A stretch of DNA of 41,634 bases. It comes from a virus. This document shows positions 6,146 to 15,475 of the stretch, piece after piece. Positions within the stretch are counted from its first letter, which is position 1, and the number at the start of each line of letters is the position of its first letter. The notes beneath the pieces were generated by a model. The model did not search any database and was not told the origin of the DNA. It saw nothing but the letters and a program-made list of their open reading frames with translations. The position numbers and the translations under genes were made by a program. Location: positions 1-41,634 of the IMG/VR virus record IMGVR_UViG_3300008062_000001. One strand, given 5' to 3'.

Positions 6146-8831
6146 ACTTTAATTGTATTTCGTTCATTCTACTTGACAAATTTACACTTAATTTTTGAAT
6201 TTGGCCATCACCAATGTACGTTTTTATAAGCTGCATTGGGTCTGGGTCTTCTAAACTTGGGTATTTAACTTGTTGCTTTTTACTTCTTTTAATACCTTGA
6301 ACATAGTAAGCTTCCCCATTTATATCAACATCAGTTGCAGGTAAATCATAAACCCAATAATTCGGATGCAAATAAATCCAACTCATTAAGCCATTCTGTA
6401 GCCTTAAATCAGCATCTTCTACAGTTCTTTGTAGAAATGGCAATTTGTATAGGCCATCAATTGTTGTGCCTTCAACTATCTTATAAGTTGGTAAAGCAGC
6501 GTCAGAAATACTAACCCGTACATAAGCGGCCCCTACAGGGGATTCCAAAGTATAAACTAAATCATCACCAGTGTTTCCAGACCCGGAAATGTAAACTTTA
6601 TTTTCATCATACCAAGCTAGAGTAGATTTATAATTCCAAGCATAGTCTGTTTCTTCTTTCACTTCTATGAATCCACTGGCATTATATGTTGGATTCGAAA
6701 TCAGTGTTCCATCATTTTTATTTATATAATAGTCAGGAGTGAAATCTGGATCAGACTCATCAAAAAGATTCGTATCATCTAAAATAGAGGCAAATAAAGC
6801 AAAACCATCTTGATTAATTGCTAGTGGGTTCAAAAGCATATAGTCAACATCGGTTGTAAAATCACCTATATTTATTTCGTCAATTTTTCCTTCTTCAACA
6901 AACTTAGAATTGATTTCTATCGGAAAACCTTCAAAACCAAAAGTTACACCATCCATCCATTTGAATTGCATTCTTTCAGCTAAATCAGCTTTATCATATT
7001 CATATTTGCTAGACTCAAAACCCCATTTTTTATTATTTTTTCTTTGAGTTAAGGTTGTTAAATCAGCTGCATAAACAGGACTCGGTGAATAAGTGCCCCC
7101 ATTTTTAAACCAGGAAATATGCTCAATCTTTAACTTACTATCTTCAATATACCAGTAGCATTGAAATGTATCTCTAAGCATTGTAAAAATTGAGCCTAGG
7201 GTTATTGGTGCTTTTTGTGCAGGTCTGTCATATTCTCCAGCAGTTATGTTTGACTTTTGAGTAATCATAACCCTGAAAGCATTGTATGTTATCGGGTTAA
7301 CATCTCCATATAAAAATTCAGAGTATTCATCTGTTCCGTCATGACTTATATCTGGAGCAAATTCAGCAAGCAATACCTTAATAACATCTGAGATTAAAGA
7401 TGTATCTTTTGCTGTATAAGCTTTGCGTCCTTGTTCTTCTAGTGACCAATCGAAAAAATCAAAATTAAACCATATAGAAGACAATCCCCAGGTGCTTCTA
7501 GCAACAGGATAATATTTGTAATAGGTAGGAAAACCAGGTGGTTCTACGAAATAATAACCATCATCTCTTAAGCCATATTCTGTAGCTTCTACATTTGCAT
7601 TTGGTGATATTGTAACCTGGTCAATGGCATAGCCGATTGCTCTTGTATAATTACGATTGTAGTCAACCAAATCATCTGTAGGAATTTCATAAGTATCGAG
7701 ACCGGCAATGGTTTCTACATCTAGTAAATAACGCATATAAACTTCAATTGATGATATGAAACCAGTCAAAGTGCCAGTACCTTGGTCTGCTACAAAATCA
7801 ATATCAACAGTATCTGGAACAGTCTCATAGTCTGCTTTAGAAGCGAACATTATAGCACTATCAGAAGTTCTACGTAAAGCATACAAATGAGAAGCTGTAT
7901 AAGCTCCAACAGTATTATAGAAAAAGGTGCTTGTATTAGTAGCTCCTCTAACATGAACCATTGAATCAGAGGCAGTATCTGGTAAATTATTAGAATGAAA
8001 ATATTGTATAAAAGTTAAAGAGCCAGTACTTGGAATTGCTACTAGCTGCCAGTCATTAGAATTATCGTCTCTCCATATACTACCTAAATCTGCCGAGGTT
8101 TTCCCATGTGTTCCCGCGGTTGACATGGTTGCTTTATTTAAAGCTGTGTAGTATATATTATAAATATCCTCACCGGCTATGTCATACACATTTTTACCAA
8201 TGTATGTATCTGTATTTTCGCTAGTGTAATCACCTAAGCAGCCCTCAGGTGTACCTGTTCCACTGACAAATATTTTATACAGTGTCGAAGCTAAAGCAAA
8301 GTAATAAGTATTGATTAGTTCGTTTGTGTCTTCTTCTTCAAAAGCAGTATCTTGCTCCCAAGAATTGCCACTCAAAAAACAACTTACAACAGAATCTCCT
8401 GGAATATAAAGTTGAATCAATGGTCTTTTTTGAATTTGTAAAGGGGTTTTCTCTGGGGCTAGTTTAATTAGATTATACTCTTTTTCTAGCCCAGCTAAAA
8501 TATCATTATAATCATCTTTAGTATCTAGCTTAATCTCAACTTTTTTATCATCTTCATCCCATTTGCAATCTGTTTTAAAAAATTTACCGGTCCAATAGTC
8601 TGTCCATGTTTGACCTTCGTCATTGCTTTTTTCAACAAGAAATACAAACTCTGTATCGAAAGCTTGCCCATCTAACCAATCAAAATCATCACGAATAAAA
8701 TTAATTTTACCAGAAAGTTGAGCACGATAAAATCGTTGTTGAGATTCTAGCTCATACTCTTTTTGCACATCATCTTTCCAAATTGGGTTGACGTAGTGGC
8801 TATTTATTGAAAATCTATACTTAATTAGCAT
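6132..8831 (-). CDS. Large tail-tip/baseplate protein with carbohydrate-binding-like insert
   Basis: An 899-aa protein directly after the tape measure gene, the usual place of the distal tail and tail-associated proteins. The N-terminus (MLIKYRFSINSHYVNPIWKD...) and the segment WTDYWTGKFFKTDCKWDEDD look like the ring domain of tail hub proteins in this phage group. Residues 701-784 look like a separate beta-sandwich: YYINKNDGTLISNPTYNASG, then FIEVKEETDYAW and YDENKVYISG. This pattern recurs in phage fibre and carbohydrate-binding modules. The C-terminus returns to the hub-like type. It overlaps the tape measure gene by 11 bp. The hub role is inferred from position and size. Confidence 0.75.
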   Translation of the reverse strand: MLIKYRFSINSHYVNPIWKDDVQKEYELESQQRFYRAQLSGKINFIRDDFDWLDGQAFDTEFVFLVEKSNDEGQTWTDYWTGKFFKTDCKWDEDDKKVEIKLDTKDDYNDILAGLEKEYNLIKLAPEKTPLQIQKRPLIQLYIPGDSVVSCFLSGNSWEQDTAFEEEDTNELINTYYFALASTLYKIFVSGTGTPEGCLGDYTSENTDTYIGKNVYDIAGEDIYNIYYTALNKATMSTAGTHGKTSADLGSIWRDDNSNDWQLVAIPSTGSLTFIQYFHSNNLPDTASDSMVHVRGATNTSTFFYNTVGAYTASHLYALRRTSDSAIMFASKADYETVPDTVDIDFVADQGTGTLTGFISSIEVYMRYLLDVETIAGLDTYEIPTDDLVDYNRNYTRAIGYAIDQVTISPNANVEATEYGLRDDGYYFVEPPGFPTYYKYYPVARSTWGLSSIWFNFDFFDWSLEEQGRKAYTAKDTSLISDVIKVLLAEFAPDISHDGTDEYSEFLYGDVNPITYNAFRVMITQKSNITAGEYDRPAQKAPITLGSIFTMLRDTFQCYWYIEDSKLKIEHISWFKNGGTYSPSPVYAADLTTLTQRKNNKKWGFESSKYEYDKADLAERMQFKWMDGVTFGFEGFPIEINSKFVEEGKIDEINIGDFTTDVDYMLLNPLAINQDGFALFASILDDTNLFDESDPDFTPDYYINKNDGTLISNPTYNASGFIEVKEETDYAWNYKSTLAWYDENKVYISGSGNTGDDLVYTLESPVGAAYVRVSISDAALPTYKIVEGTTIDGLYKLPFLQRTVEDADLRLQNGLMSWIYLHPNYWVYDLPATDVDINGEAYYVQGIKRSKKQQVKYPSLEDPDPMQLIKTYIGDGQIQKLSVNLSSRMNEIQLKYDTE

Positions 8832-11800
8832 TGTAAATTCTCCTTAGATTTTTATAGGTTTCAATCACTCTACCCTTACCATCCACGAAATACCTTCTCT
8901 CGCCTTGTTTCTTGATGTCTCGGACGTCATTTTCCAAATTCTTTATATCTACATTGTTTGAAACAGCACTCAACGAGAGGCCTCCTAAATCATACGCAGG
9001 GCCATACTTTTTTTCAAATATTCCTTTATTAAGAGATTTAATAATTCCAGGTAGTATATTTTTATATTTACGAGTTTTGTGTTTATTAATAACAGCTAAG
9101 GCCTCATCTTTTTCACCTCTTAATTCGTGGCCATTGTTGTGGCCAATCACCGTATCGTTTCCAGAAGCATGAGAACCACCACCTAGTATTTCTAAACCAC
9201 CATCCGCAAACTCTTTTTTCTTTGCAGCTTGTCCAGCTTTTATCTTGGCAAAAGCAAATGAACCAAACATAACAGCAATAGCTGGGATAGCCCAGGGGAA
9301 ACCCAATGTGCCCCATATTTTTGCGGCTCCAGTAACAAGCGAGCCAATTTGTTGTAGTGTCTCAATAGCCGCTTGAGCTTTCTGCGCTTTTTCTTGCTGT
9401 TTTAAAGCTGCATCTTGCTGCTTCTTAGCTAAGGCTAATTCTTTCTGAGCTTGGGACACATTAGAAGCGTACCCATTATTTCTAGCTTCTATTTCAGAAT
9501 CAACAGCACTTTGAGCCGCATCGGCCTCCATATCAGCAGCCTCAACAGCAGCATTTGCCGCATCTACTTTAGCTTGTAGAAATGTATTAACTGCGTCAAT
9601 AGCATATTGTGTACTGATTGAAATTCCTTCTTTTGCTTCATCGCTAAGATTCAAACCAACAGCAGAGTAAATGTCTTGGTCTTCATCCACGGAAGTAGCC
9701 ATTTCTTGGTTGATTTTCTCAATAGTATTTTTTACAGCTTCTACTTGAACTTTTGATAAATCACCACCACTTTTTTTGTTAAGGTCTAAAATAGCTTGTA
9801 GTCTTTCTTTTTCAGCTTGTAACCGCAATCGAGTTTTTTCTGCCTCGGTGGTTTTCATTATATCAATCTCAGAAAGACGCAAATCATATTCCTGGTCTAA
9901 CGCATCTAAACCGGCTTCGTACTGTTGTTTCTGTAATTTCTTAGAATCCTCTAAAGCTTTTGTGTCGGCAGCCTCTTTTTTCTCGGCCAAATCTTTTTCA
10001 GCTTCAGCTAAATCTTGATTAGCAATCCGACGTTCTCGAACAATCTCAAGTAGTCTACCCTCAATTATTTCTGATAAGCCTAAACCCCTTATTTTTTGAT
10101 TTAAAGCAACTGCGTCACTCTCATTTATTAAATCATTTGCATTGATTTGTTGGTCAGTGAACTGTTGTATCGTTTCAATCTGCTTGGCAAAAGTATCTTC
10201 AAACAGGCCTTTAGTCTGGTCTAAAACTTTTTTACGCTCTTCAAAAGTTTTAGTGTCGTCCGCTATTATTCGCTCATTAATTGTTTTTTGATTATCAAAA
10301 CCGTCAATAAGAATATCTAAATCTTTTTCTAACCTATCTTGCTTTAATTCAGATTCGCGCTTTTGATTTTCATCGGTAACAAGTAAATAATCTCGTTGGG
10401 CTCCTTTTAAAGTTTTATAGGCGTCAAGCTGCTGGTCAAGTAAATCTTCAATATCTTCACCCTTTTTAGAACGCAAATCAATTTCTCTATTGATTAAATC
10501 TAAATTACTTTTTGCTATTTCTTGTTCAACGCCAGCACGCTGTATGGTCAATTGTGAAGCCTGTTTAGCGGCCTCTTCTCTTTCTTTAAATGATTTGGTT
10601 GAGTTGTCAGCTGTAGCTCTTAAAAGCTCCTCTTTTGTTATTAAATCTTCTAACTGCTTTTCTAATTCCCTATTTGCTGTTCTGGTATCACGTCTAGCTT
10701 GTTCTAATTGTGCAAAAGCATCTGCTTGGTCATATATGGCTTTAGTAGTTTCTTGGATTGCTTGGGCAAAACTTTTTTGTTGTTGCTCATCTAAACCAGT
10801 ATTCATTTGAACTAAAGCGGTACCCGCATCTTTTGCGGCTGTTTTTAAGCCTTCCATATCTCGCTCCCAGAGAGCTTTGAAAGCACTACCGAGGGCTTTA
10901 ACTAAATCGATTACACCAGTAAGCCTATTTACTATATTCTTTTTAAGAGCCTCCCAGAAGTCTTTCATAGCTTGTTGGGGGTCTTCAAATACTGCTTTTA
11001 ATCCTTCATATAAAGTATTGACAACACCGACTAGAGCCGAAAAAATACCATTTAAAGCAGCGCTTCCTTTTGCCAATAAATCAGAACCGGCTTTTGTTTG
11101 TTTGAATAACTTATATAGAGCAGCTAAACCCGCAACAATTCCGGCGATTAATAATATAATAGGATTGGCTAATAGTTTTTTAGCGGCGGCCCCAATACCT
11201 TGTAAACCCCCAGCTGCGGCCCCGGCTGGCCCAGGTAAACTAGCTAAAGAGTCTTTTAAACTTTCAGACCCTTCTGTCATATCTTCAAAATCTACATCCT
11301 CAATATCATTTTGGATGTCATCCAAGCTTTTACCGGTTGTAGTTGCCAGCTCAGAAATAGAAGTTTCAAGAGCTTTCACTTCTTTATCATAAGCATCAAT
11401 AGCCTCTTGATTTTCTTTTATTACTTTTGGCTGCGCTTCAAAATCCTTTTTTGTCTTCTGGAGCTGTTGATTTAATCGAATTTGTTCTTTAATAGCATCG
11501 AGAATACTATTTTTATAATTACCTACATTTAGTGTGTACTTTCCAGTTGCCTCCTGGAGGCGCTTCATCTCTTCATAAATCTCAGCGGTTTGTTTTTCTA
11601 AAGCTTGACCTTCTTTGGTATTATCTCGCTGAGCTTTACTCATTGCATTCAACTCAACTTTATTTAAAGCGTATTGGGCTGACAATTTATCATACGAACC
11701 CTCAGCAGCTTCATTAAGTTTCGCTGTGAGTTTATTTATATTATTTTGTTGTTGTTGGGCTAGTTTTACTTTGGCTAATTGTTTGCCAGTATCTTCTCGA

Positions 11801-12051
11801 GACTTATTTAAACGGTCTTCTGCTGAAGCTAATTTGTCAGCCTCGGTAGCTGCTTTTTTAGTTGCTTTCTGGCCTTCTTCGGTAACACCATTTACTTTTT
11901 TGATAGTTATCTCTAAAGCCAAAGCATCGTCTTTGATTTTTTTAAGCATTTCAGAATAAGTAGACTGTAAGTCTTCTAACTGCTTTATGAGGCCTGTTAC
12001 ACTTTCATCAGGCTTAATAAAATCGCTATATTTTATCGGATTATCTGCCAT
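8821..12051 (-). CDS. Tail tape measure protein
   Basis: The longest gene, 1076 aa. It is mostly predicted coiled coil with Ala, Lys, Glu and Gln (residues 20-260 and 430-910). A hydrophobic segment at about 290-312 (NPIILLIAGIVAGLAALYKL) and another near 920-945 (LGFPWAIPAIAVMFGSFAFA) are typical of tape measure proteins. Near the C-terminus is GGLEILGGGSHASGNDTVIG, a motif common at the end of Bacteroidetes tape measures. In this family tail length scales at about 0.15 nm per residue, which predicts a tail near 160 nm and so a siphovirus. The neighbours fit: chaperone-like gene before, tail-tip genes after, with 11-bp overlaps on both sides. Confidence 0.92.
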   Translation of the reverse strand: MADNPIKYSDFIKPDESVTGLIKQLEDLQSTYSEMLKKIKDDALALEITIKKVNGVTEEGQKATKKAATEADKLASAEDRLNKSREDTGKQLAKVKLAQQQQNNINKLTAKLNEAAEGSYDKLSAQYALNKVELNAMSKAQRDNTKEGQALEKQTAEIYEEMKRLQEATGKYTLNVGNYKNSILDAIKEQIRLNQQLQKTKKDFEAQPKVIKENQEAIDAYDKEVKALETSISELATTTGKSLDDIQNDIEDVDFEDMTEGSESLKDSLASLPGPAGAAAGGLQGIGAAAKKLLANPIILLIAGIVAGLAALYKLFKQTKAGSDLLAKGSAALNGIFSALVGVVNTLYEGLKAVFEDPQQAMKDFWEALKKNIVNRLTGVIDLVKALGSAFKALWERDMEGLKTAAKDAGTALVQMNTGLDEQQQKSFAQAIQETTKAIYDQADAFAQLEQARRDTRTANRELEKQLEDLITKEELLRATADNSTKSFKEREEAAKQASQLTIQRAGVEQEIAKSNLDLINREIDLRSKKGEDIEDLLDQQLDAYKTLKGAQRDYLLVTDENQKRESELKQDRLEKDLDILIDGFDNQKTINERIIADDTKTFEERKKVLDQTKGLFEDTFAKQIETIQQFTDQQINANDLINESDAVALNQKIRGLGLSEIIEGRLLEIVRERRIANQDLAEAEKDLAEKKEAADTKALEDSKKLQKQQYEAGLDALDQEYDLRLSEIDIMKTTEAEKTRLRLQAEKERLQAILDLNKKSGGDLSKVQVEAVKNTIEKINQEMATSVDEDQDIYSAVGLNLSDEAKEGISISTQYAIDAVNTFLQAKVDAANAAVEAADMEADAAQSAVDSEIEARNNGYASNVSQAQKELALAKKQQDAALKQQEKAQKAQAAIETLQQIGSLVTGAAKIWGTLGFPWAIPAIAVMFGSFAFAKIKAGQAAKKKEFADGGLEILGGGSHASGNDTVIGHNNGHELRGEKDEALAVINKHKTRKYKNILPGIIKSLNKGIFEKKYGPAYDLGGLSLSAVSNNVDIKNLENDVRDIKKQGERRYFVDGKGRVIETYKNLRRIYNAN

Positions 12052-12787
12052 TTGGTTTCTTTGCTTTCTTTATATACTCAAAAGAGTTATAAAATTGTAA
12101 AACAGTCATATTCTCAATATCCGCTGAAACTTCTTGCTTTAAAAACAAGCACATTTCTTCGAATTGCTTATCGTATTTTATTTCTACACTCTGCTTACCT
12201 GAAAAGGTTTTAGGCTTTGCAAGATTCATAAGAAATAAATCTATTTTATTGATAGCTTTACTGTTATCTTTTTGCCTTATTATAGCATCAAGTTTAAGTA
12301 AAGCTCTAGCTCTCAATTTTTCATAATATTCTTTTATAGCGACATCATCAAATTGACCTGGAAAATATAGAGTTAACTCTTGGTCGATTTTTTTTTTGAC
12401 AGACTCAATAAGCCTGTCTAAAAAACCTTTTTTAATATTTCCAAGTTTGTGCATTATATGCTTTATATTGTCATCAGATAAATCGTAGACTCGTTCACCA
12501 TTTATACTATATATTAAAGGTGCAAAGGATAAATGCTTTATATTAGTCTCTTCTGAAATCATATAAAGCGACTGCCTTAAATTCTCAAGTTCAGCTTTAG
12601 CGCTTTTGGTATCTGAATCTATATACTTTGATATTTTAGCGATGTGTGCATTTATATCATTCAAATCGCTACCAATTCCACTATCAACAAGCATATACTT
12701 ATTGAACTTATGAAACCTCTTTATAGGCAGCTCATCGATTGAGTCATATAGTTCCAGGGTATAACCCCCTATTTTTACAGTCTTCAT
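12041..12787 (-). CDS. Probable tail assembly protein (tape-measure chaperone position)
   Basis: A 248-aa mostly helical protein immediately before the tape measure gene, where siphoviruses encode tail assembly chaperones. It opens with a short beta segment (MKTVKIGGYTLELYDSIDEL), followed by charged helices. It ends with a basic tail (FEYIKKAKKPNGR). I see no heptanucleotide slippery site that would make a frameshifted G-GT form, and there is only one gene here. The start forms ATGA with the stop of the membrane protein upstream, and the end overlaps the tape measure by 11 bp. The function is inferred from position only. Confidence 0.65.
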   Translation of the reverse strand: MKTVKIGGYTLELYDSIDELPIKRFHKFNKYMLVDSGIGSDLNDINAHIAKISKYIDSDTKSAKAELENLRQSLYMISEETNIKHLSFAPLIYSINGERVYDLSDDNIKHIMHKLGNIKKGFLDRLIESVKKKIDQELTLYFPGQFDDVAIKEYYEKLRARALLKLDAIIRQKDNSKAINKIDLFLMNLAKPKTFSGKQSVEIKYDKQFEEMCLFLKQEVSADIENMTVLQFYNSFEYIKKAKKPNGR

Positions 12788-13038
12788 ATTAATAGCCTTG
12801 TTAAAGGTGAAGCCAAAAACGGCAAGATTAAAATATTTTCATCTCTTACAAAAATATAAAAAATCAATGAGATAAGGGCGCAAATCCAAAATGAAAGACA
12901 GAAGTCACACTGGAAAGCTTTAGAGACCAATTTTGGACCCCATATTTGAACCTTTTCCCTCCAACCTATATTTCCTATCAATAGAATAATAAAAGAGGCC
13001 AGAAGGGCCACCGAAATGATTTTTACAAGGTAATCCAT
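12784..13038 (-). CDS. Small membrane protein with CxxC-like motif
   Basis: An 84-aa protein starting at the ATG at 13038; a slightly longer frame starts with TTG and would overlap the preceding gene. Hydrophobic segments are at about residues 2-23 (YLVKIISVALLASFIILLIG), 49-65 (WICALISLIFYIFV) and 70-84. Between them is AFQCDFCLSFW, a Cys-x2-Cys followed by LSFW that resembles DUF1360-type small membrane proteins. A membrane protein between tail-completion and chaperone genes is unusual; it may act on the host envelope or be a moron. The end is coupled to the next gene by ATGA. Confidence 0.65.
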   Translation of the reverse strand: MDYLVKIISVALLASFIILLIGNIGWREKVQIWGPKLVSKAFQCDFCLSFWICALISLIFYIFVRDENILILPFLASPLTRLLI

Positions 13039-13040
13039 GC

Positions 13041-13610
13041 CTAACAATCTTCATTAAAAAGCATCTCTCCTTCAAATCTAAAGCCACAATAAGGCTGCAT
13101 CAAAAATTGTGAATCAATCTCTTTTATACTGTAGCCCTTATAAATGTTCTCAGCTTGTTCGTGTATTTGGCGAATATCAATCCTACCAAATGTTAGAAAT
13201 GTTTTTCTGGTTAATACTTTACTAATCTCAGCTTTAATAGCTTCTTTATTTCTGTCAACTTGCTTACCAAAAATCTTATCAAGATTAAGCCAGAAAACAA
13301 TTGAATATTTTAAGCGTACATTATTAGTTGTATGTGGCCTAAAATCAATATTCTGCGGGTCCTCAATCATAAAGAAAGAGTAGTTTCCTAGTTTAGCATT
13401 TGGGAAGACATTTTCATATTTTCCACTGCGAATATGAACCCCTGGGTAGAAGTAGTCTTTTTTATCTTTTGTAGTGACTAATTTCTGACACTGGCCAAAA
13501 GAATAATCTAACCAGGCAAGATTGTTTTTAAGTACGTCTTGTACTTGTACAATTACTTTATCAATAAAAGCCGGGGTTTCTGGTTTTGGAACTGCTGGTA
13601 TATTAATCAT
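13041..13610 (-). CDS. Probable tail completion/terminator protein
   Basis: A 189-aa protein in the head-tail joining block. Its order (capsid, 449-aa protein, gp10-like, this gene, tail genes) is the usual place for a tail terminator or head-tail connector. Visible elements are an amphipathic N-terminal helix (AFIDKVIVQVQDVLKNNLAW), a beta-rich centre (NVRLKYSIVFWLNLDKIFG) and a C-terminal strand (CGFRFEGEMLFNEDC). The start overlaps the preceding stop as ATGA. Named only by synteny; no catalytic motif is seen. Confidence 0.6.
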   Translation of the reverse strand: MINIPAVPKPETPAFIDKVIVQVQDVLKNNLAWLDYSFGQCQKLVTTKDKKDYFYPGVHIRSGKYENVFPNAKLGNYSFFMIEDPQNIDFRPHTTNNVRLKYSIVFWLNLDKIFGKQVDRNKEAIKAEISKVLTRKTFLTFGRIDIRQIHEQAENIYKGYSIKEIDSQFLMQPYCGFRFEGEMLFNEDC

Positions 13611-14041
13611 AATTTTTTAAATAAATCTGTTACTACTGGGCTTACATATTTGTCAATTACATATTGCAAATTTTCATCAGTTAAGCCAATTATTTCGTCT
13701 CCATATCGCCAGGTAAGTATGCCCTCGATAGGGTCTGTAGTCATTATTTCAATATTATCTGGGCCGTAATAAATATAAAAAGAGCGATGAAAAACGTTCT
13801 CATCTCGTAAAGTCACCCTGCCAGTTGGTTGGTTTTTTCTCTTTTTATATTTCTTAGTACTTTCAGCATATTCAGGAGTAAGCTTTCTACTGTCCCGGTC
13901 TATACCTTTATCATATAGTTGGTCTTCATAATTTAACGCAAGAATAAACTCCTCATTATTCTCTATAGCTTTACGGATAACTCTATAAAGCTCGTCTTCG
14001 AAGTTCTTTAATCTTGATATTAAATTATCTAGCTTATCCAT
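13607..14041 (-). CDS. HK97 gp10-like head-tail connector candidate
   Basis: A 144-aa protein with an N-terminal charged helix (LDNLISRLKNFEDELYRVIRK), a basic patch (YAESTKKYKKRKNQPTGRVT) and a C-terminal helix (NLQYVIDKYVSPVVTDLFKK). This layout matches small gp10-type joining or minor tail proteins, where a basic loop follows the first helices. The start codon overlaps the preceding stop as TAATG and the stop overlaps the next start as ATGA, so it is part of a tightly coupled block. Assignment is by architecture and position. Confidence 0.6.
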   Translation of the reverse strand: MDKLDNLISRLKNFEDELYRVIRKAIENNEEFILALNYEDQLYDKGIDRDSRKLTPEYAESTKKYKKRKNQPTGRVTLRDENVFHRSFYIYYGPDNIEIMTTDPIEGILTWRYGDEIIGLTDENLQYVIDKYVSPVVTDLFKKL

Positions 14042-15390
14042 TAGACAGTCCTAAATTTTACACCTTTATTATTGCATGGGAAGCATACACGGCTCATGCT
14101 TGTTGTATCGAGCTTAATAGCTTTCATAGCTTTTGTAAAGTCATGAACTAAACCACTTTTCTTGTAGCCCTGACTATCGCCGTCTAATTCGTATAAAATT
14201 TCTTGTCTGGAAAAGTTCTGTTGTTCACGACCAATATTAAATGCTGGATTATATGTAAACTCTCTTAGCATATCAATAGCAACTTGCATACCAATTATAT
14301 TCTGAAAAGCTTTTTTCTGTTCCAGAATAATATCAGTAGTGTCGCACTCAATTGTTAGTTGTAGATTTATCCCGTAATTAGTTTCATACGTATAAATATT
14401 GTCTTCAATATCCCACATTCTAACAGGGTCACTATCGTAGTCATCACTAAAATCACCATCAAAATCGCCAGCAAAAGCCGGTATAGCTCCTTCATTTACT
14501 TTAAATGGGTGAACCTCTAGGTATCGGCTCCAGATTCTATAATTAGCTTGCTCTCCGCGATTACATGAACCGCAAGGCCCTTTACTCCAATCTTTATCGG
14601 TATTAATGGCAACTACCCCCGGAAGTAAATCAGACTGTTTATAAACTAAGTACCAACTACCACCCGCATCATTCTCGTCGCTCAAATATGGTAAATAAAT
14701 ATCTTCAGTCGGGGTAAACCATTCCATACTACCATCTTTAGTTCTGATGAAAGATAATTCTTTTACAAAACCTGCGCGACTAGAGTGCATCAAATAAGCT
14801 TTGAAATTGCCAACACCCTGGAACTGCAGCCCAATTTTATTTATCTTAGTAGTTACTCCTTTGGAGCGGATAGGCACAAGCTCAAACCCTACAAGGTTTC
14901 CATCACCTTCGATTGTATCATAAATTCTACCAGTACCATCAAATAAAGCTTTGCTTTCAAGTATATTCTTTGCCGTTTTTTCGGTCATTTTCTCATCCCA
15001 GAAGGACCGAATTGCTTTTAAGATACTTGCCTGAGTCTTATTCTCTAACCATTCAGAGAACGCGTCGAATGGCTCCCAGTCACTTGGGCTAGACGCTGGG
15101 TCTGCCCCAAGATTATCACGCTTGGCTCTATAATTGGTACCCCCAGTAGCTACGCGGTCTCCGATATAATATTGAGTTCCGGCAGCCCAAGTAGGATATA
15201 CAATAGCTTCAAATTCTGGAGCAATTGATTTAATATTGTCCAGCGTAAGAAGAGGGTGAACTTCTTGGTAGAATTGACCTGTTTCGCTTGTTGTCAAGCT
15301 TGGTGCTATGGTAAAATCAGAAACATTGTAGTTTTGTCTCCAGCCCCACAGCCCAAATAATCCTGTTTTTATTTCTTCTGGTCTATACAT
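14041..15390 (-). CDS. Structural protein with chitin-binding-like module and two CxxC motifs
   Basis: A 449-aa protein right after the major capsid gene. Residues 64-108 (WAAGTQYYIGDRVATGGTNY ... SDWEPF) have the W-Y-x-G-D-x-V ... Y ... W layout of CBM5/12-like (chitin-binding type 3) modules, which phages often use to bind glycans. Two Cys pairs appear far apart: GPCGSCNRG near residue 270 and CFPCNNKG close to the C-terminus, possibly one zinc site. An acidic stretch GDFDGDFSDDYDSD is near residue 312. It could be a connector, decoration or minor head protein. A strong terminator separates it from the capsid gene, so it may be made at a lower level. Confidence 0.7.
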   Translation of the reverse strand: MYRPEEIKTGLFGLWGWRQNYNVSDFTIAPSLTTSETGQFYQEVHPLLTLDNIKSIAPEFEAIVYPTWAAGTQYYIGDRVATGGTNYRAKRDNLGADPASSPSDWEPFDAFSEWLENKTQASILKAIRSFWDEKMTEKTAKNILESKALFDGTGRIYDTIEGDGNLVGFELVPIRSKGVTTKINKIGLQFQGVGNFKAYLMHSSRAGFVKELSFIRTKDGSMEWFTPTEDIYLPYLSDENDAGGSWYLVYKQSDLLPGVVAINTDKDWSKGPCGSCNRGEQANYRIWSRYLEVHPFKVNEGAIPAFAGDFDGDFSDDYDSDPVRMWDIEDNIYTYETNYGINLQLTIECDTTDIILEQKKAFQNIIGMQVAIDMLREFTYNPAFNIGREQQNFSRQEILYELDGDSQGYKKSGLVHDFTKAMKAIKLDTTSMSRVCFPCNNKGVKFRTV

Positions 15391-15414
15391 TCTATTTACG
15401 TATTAGCATTAATG

Positions 15415-15447
15415 AAAAAAGGGAAGGGCATGTCGCCTTTCCCTTTT
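15415..15447 (-). terminator. Rho-independent terminator after major capsid gene
   Basis: On the minus strand, AAGGGAAAGGC pairs with GCCCTTCCCTT (one mismatch) around a short loop, followed by six T residues. It lies 29 bp after the capsid stop codon. It would protect the capsid mRNA and reduce transcription of the genes behind it. Confidence 0.85.
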
Positions 15448-15475
15448 AAATATTCAACTTTAAAACCAAAAGCTA

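Noticed and set aside
10877-11392. Plus-strand ORF of 171 aa within the tape measure gene
   Set aside because: Shadow of a long, clearly coding gene in the opposite strand; Ala/Lys-rich coiled-coil codons commonly create such ORFs.
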